From Acidobacteriota bacterium (GTDB taxonomy: Bacteria; Acidobacteriota; Vicinamibacteria; Vicinamibacterales; UBA2999), in assembly GCA_030650395.1 (NCBI GenBank), contig JAUSDY010000087.1, forward strand, positions 1 to 47,871: a stretch of DNA of 47,871 bases, given 5' to 3'. Positions 45,286 to 47,871 of this stretch are shown here, in pieces. The notes under the pieces were generated by a model that saw nothing but the letters and a program-made list of their open reading frames with translations, was not told where the DNA came from and made no database searches. Each line of letters begins with the position of its first letter. Within the stretch, counting starts at the first letter, position 1. Made by a program: the position numbers and the translations under genes.

Positions 45286-46517
45286 TACTTTCCGAAGCGG
45301 GTGATTTCAGGCGGCTTGGGCGGCGGCGGCGCCGGCTTCGCGGCGGCTGCGGGTTTGGCGGCGGCAGGGGCGGGGGCGCCGGGCTTGTCCTTGCTCGCGC
45401 CGCTGAAGATCGCCCCGGCCATCTGGTCGCGGGAGGTGTCTGCGGTCGTCGAGATGCCCTGCACCTTGAGCTTGAACTCGTCAACGTGCGACGCCCAGCG
45501 CAGCGCCTCTTCGTAGGAGATCAGCTCCTGCTTGAACAGGTCGAAGATCGACTGATCGAAGGTCTGCATGCCGTACTGCGACGTGCCCTGGGCAATCGCG
45601 CCCTGGATCAAATGCGTCTTGTCCTTGTCGACGACGCAGTCCTTGATGAACGGCGTGGCCACCAGCACCTCAACGGCCGGTGCGCGGCCGGTACCGTCCG
45701 CCCGCGGAATCAGTCGCTGGGCAATCGAGGCTTTCAGCACCGAGGCCAGCTGCAGGCGCACCTGCTTCTGCTGGTGCGGCGGGAACACCGAGATGATGCG
45801 GTTGATGGTCTCGGTCGCATCGAGGGTGTGAAGGGTCGAGAACACCAGGTGGCCCGTTTCGGCGGCGTGCATCGCCGTCTCGATGGTTTCCATGTCGCGC
45901 ATTTCGCCGACCAGAATCACGTCCGGGTCCTGGCGCAGCGCGCTTCTCAGCGCAAACGCGAACGACCGGGTATCGACGCCGATCTCGCGCTGGTTGATGA
46001 TGCACCGGTTGTCGCGGTGCAGGTATTCGATCGGGTCCTCGATCGTAATGACGTGCGCGGTCCGAATGGCGTTGATGTGGTCGATCATCGCCGCGAGCGT
46101 GGTGCTCTTGCCGCTGCCGGTGGTGCCGGTCACGAGCACCAGGCCGCGCTCTTCGGCCGCGATGGTCTTGAGCACCTGGGGCAGGCCGAGCTGGTCCAGG
46201 TTCTTCACCGTCACCGGAATGACGCGCAGCACGCAGCCGATGGTGCCGCGCTGTTGAAAGACGTTGCAGCGGAACCGGCCCAGCCCCGGCACGCTGTAGG
46301 CCAGGTCGACTTCCTGCGAGTCCTTGAACTTCTGCCGCTGCGCCGTCGACATGATCGACGCCGCCATTTCGACGAGGTCCTCGTGATCGAGCTTCTTCTC
46401 CTCGCTCACCGACGCGAGGTGCCCGTGGATGCGGCACATCGGAAAACTGCCGACCTTGAGGTGCAGGTCCGAGGCGCCCTTTTCGACCGCGAGCTTCAGG
46501 AGATCGTTGACGTGCAT
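45285..46517 (-). CDS. pilT: Type IV pilus retraction ATPase PilT
   Basis: A hexameric secretion ATPase that depolymerises type IV pili, 410 residues. It begins MHVNDLLKLAVEKGASDLHL. The Walker A motif is TGTTGSGKSTTLAAMIDHIN, and the Asp box and Walker B are ITIEDPIEYLH and RQDPDVILVGEMRDMETIET. The His box is AAETGHLVFSTLHTLDA. AGAIFSGASKD precedes an Ala/Pro/Lys-rich tail of about 30 residues that is longer than in E. coli or Pseudomonas PilT. No other pilus gene is in the window. Confidence 0.93.
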   Translation of the reverse strand: MHVNDLLKLAVEKGASDLHLKVGSFPMCRIHGHLASVSEEKKLDHEDLVEMAASIMSTAQRQKFKDSQEVDLAYSVPGLGRFRCNVFQQRGTIGCVLRVIPVTVKNLDQLGLPQVLKTIAAEERGLVLVTGTTGSGKSTTLAAMIDHINAIRTAHVITIEDPIEYLHRDNRCIINQREIGVDTRSFAFALRSALRQDPDVILVGEMRDMETIETAMHAAETGHLVFSTLHTLDATETINRIISVFPPHQQKQVRLQLASVLKASIAQRLIPRADGTGRAPAVEVLVATPFIKDCVVDKDKTHLIQGAIAQGTSQYGMQTFDQSIFDLFKQELISYEEALRWASHVDEFKLKVQGISTTADTSRDQMAGAIFSGASKDKPGAPAPAAAKPAAAAKPAPPPPKPPEITRFGK

Positions 46518-46524
46518 ACCGTGT

Positions 46525-47466
46525 CTATCGGGCAGCGACGGCCGTTCCCACAGGGGTCAGCCAGGCGTGCGTATCGGGCAATTCGCCGCGCAAAATGCCG
46601 AAAAACCGCTTCTGTAACGCTTCTGTAATGGGGCCGCGTTTTCCGTTACCGACGGTGATCTTGTCGATCGAGCGGATCGGCGTGATTTCAACCGCGGTCC
46701 CGCAGAAGAACGCCTCGTCCGCCAGGTAGAGGAATTCGCGTGGAATCGAGGTGTCGCGGACCTCGTAGCCCAGGTCCTGCGCCATCGTGACCACGCTCTC
46801 GCGCGTGATGCCCTGGAGCACCGACGAGCCGAGCGATGGCGTGTAGATCACGCGGTCGCGCACGAGAAACAGGTTCTGGCCGCTGCCTTCGCTCAGCAGA
46901 CCCCGCTCATCGAGCGCGATGCCATCGTCATAGCCGTCGAGCGTGGCCTGCATCTTGATGAGGCCGGAGTTGGCGTAATTGGCGGTGCCCTTCGCCAGAG
47001 CGGGCAGCGTGTTCGGCGCCAGGCGCGTCCACGAGCTGACGCCGACGTCGATGCCCTTCTCGAGCGCGCCGGCGCCAAGCATCTGTTCCCACTCCCACAC
47101 GATGATCGAAGCGTCAACCGGGCACGGCATGGGGTTCAGGCCGAGCTGTTCGTAGCCGCGATACACCAGCGGCCGGATGTAGCAGCTCTTGAAGCCGTTC
47201 TCGCGAACGGTGTCGAGCACCGCCTGCGAGAGCTCTTGCTGCGACCATCGCGGTTCCATCCGGTAGACGCGGCACGAATCCATCAGGCGCCGCATATGCG
47301 GCTCGAGCTGGAAGACGTTGGTGCCGGTCTTCGAATCGTAGGCGCGGAGTCCCTCGAAGACGCCCGTGCCGTAATGCAGCGCGTGAGAAGCGACGTGCAC
47401 GGTGGCGTCTTTCCACGCCACGAGCGAGCCGTTCATCCAGATTTTCCCGGTCCCGGTGAAACCCAT
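46525..47466 (-). CDS. ilvE: Branched-chain amino acid aminotransferase
   Basis: A PLP-dependent class IV aminotransferase of 313 residues, catalysing the last step of Leu, Ile and Val synthesis. Motifs: KIWMNGSLVAWKDATVHVAS, HALHYGTGVFEGLRAY, and the PLP lysine in LPALAKGTANYANSGLIKMQ. The signature DERGLLSEGSGQNLFLV, LQGITRESVVTMAQDLGYEV and EAFFCGTAVEITPIRSID follow. ATG 47466 (MGFTGTGKIW) is preferred over an upstream start because a TATAAT box lies between them. pilT follows 7 bp later. Confidence 0.94.
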   Translation of the reverse strand: MGFTGTGKIWMNGSLVAWKDATVHVASHALHYGTGVFEGLRAYDSKTGTNVFQLEPHMRRLMDSCRVYRMEPRWSQQELSQAVLDTVRENGFKSCYIRPLVYRGYEQLGLNPMPCPVDASIIVWEWEQMLGAGALEKGIDVGVSSWTRLAPNTLPALAKGTANYANSGLIKMQATLDGYDDGIALDERGLLSEGSGQNLFLVRDRVIYTPSLGSSVLQGITRESVVTMAQDLGYEVRDTSIPREFLYLADEAFFCGTAVEITPIRSIDKITVGNGKRGPITEALQKRFFGILRGELPDTHAWLTPVGTAVAAR

Positions 47467-47476
47467 AGTTCGACGA

Positions 47477-47482
47477 ATTATA
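47477..47482 (-). promoter_or_regulatory. Consensus -10 box (TATAAT) for ilvE
   Basis: On the minus strand TATAAT lies 10 nt before the ATG at 47466, predicting a leader of only about 3-4 nt. Confidence 0.55.
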
Positions 47483-47493
47483 CGCCCGCACAC

Positions 47494-47791
47494 GCGGACC
47501 CGACTCGCACTTGGTCCCGGCGTCGATATTCGATACCGGTTCGCGGTCGTGACGCGGCGAGGTGTCTCCCGGCGTTCGCTCTCGCTCGGCGGTCAAATCT
47601 TCCTCGCCGCATTAATCGCCCCAGCGATGGACGCGCCAAAGACGGCAAGGCGCCTGCGTAGGCTCCGGTCGATTTGACGACGGGATGCTTGTCAACGCCT
47701 CGCTCGAACGCACACGCGGGGCGCCACCGCGCCACGTCCCGACCGCGCACAGTTGCCGGACTCGCAGCCGGAGGGCGCGGAGACGCGACGA
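47494..47791. other. Right-end region without a recognisable gene
   Basis: About 300 bp upstream of ilvE. Short open frames occur on both strands but are Arg-rich and not protein-like. I see no RNA gene. Confidence 0.5.
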
Positions 47792-47871
47792 GAGGTTGCT
47801 TTGAGAAAAAGCGGTGAGCTTACGTGGCGCTTCATGAGCTGGGCCCTACGCTTTTTGCTCAAAGCAACCTC
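47792..47871. repeat. Large inverted repeat ending exactly at the window end
   Basis: The left arm starts gaggttgctttgagaaaaag (47792-47813) and the right arm reads cgctttttgctcaaagcaac to the final base (47849-47871). They differ by one inserted base. The 35-nt centre is not repeated. This is a 22-23 bp stem, far stronger than nearby structures, and the sequence stops at its last base. Confidence 0.85.

Overview
This G+C-rich window most likely comes from an acidobacterium, probably class Vicinamibacteria (subgroup 6). The reasons are an ADOP-type FtsX permease paired with PadR, a futalosine-type menaquinone operon, an outer membrane with lipid A, BamA and LptE genes, and many short palindromes in spacers and inside genes. 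The class assignment is inference from gene content. The window opens inside bamA and ends exactly on the closing arm of a large inverted repeat, so both ends look like contig or window breaks. I found no rRNA, tRNA or CRISPR array.

Positions 1-5909 hold an envelope cluster: bamA, a small lipoprotein, skp, a fabZ-lpxA fusion, lpxI and a Gfo/Idh/MocA oxidoreductase. Positions 5899-11836 hold a menaquinone (futalosine) operon: an MqnE-like protein without its iron-sulfur cysteines, mqnA, mqnC, a probable aminodeoxyfutalosine deaminase, an MqnP/UbiA prenyltransferase and menG. Next come a TonB-like protein, a family 2 glycosyltransferase, miaA-hfq, deoB and dgt.

Positions 17128-21257 are an accessory island. 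Four sites look like integron attC sites and they separate minus-strand genes: a toxin-antitoxin pair, an ORF-less stretch, a frameshifted HTH-HNH gene, a truncated RlmJ-like gene and a DUF2569 membrane gene. One attC is split by a decayed IS110/IS1111-family element. No integron integrase is in the window, so this resembles a CALIN (cluster of attC sites lacking an integrase). A nucleotidyltransferase module and a small hypothetical gene follow.

Positions 22916-27901 form a fatty-acid operon (yceD-rpmF-plsX-fabD-fabG-acpP-fabF). It is followed by etfB-etfA-ETF:quinone oxidoreductase, a DUF374 acyltransferase, an ECF sigma factor with a DUF6768 membrane partner, a histone-deacetylase-like enzyme and leuS-lptE-holA. 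The right end, mostly on the minus strand, has a decayed ADOP permease with padR, rpsT, a lytic transglycosylase, alaS, recX, pilT and ilvE.

Two themes cross the window. First, short palindromes and word-repeat arrays fill many intergenic gaps, and in at least seven genes they are read in frame as protein. Second, six genes have a TANNNT box 6-7 nt before the ATG, which suggests leaderless transcription.
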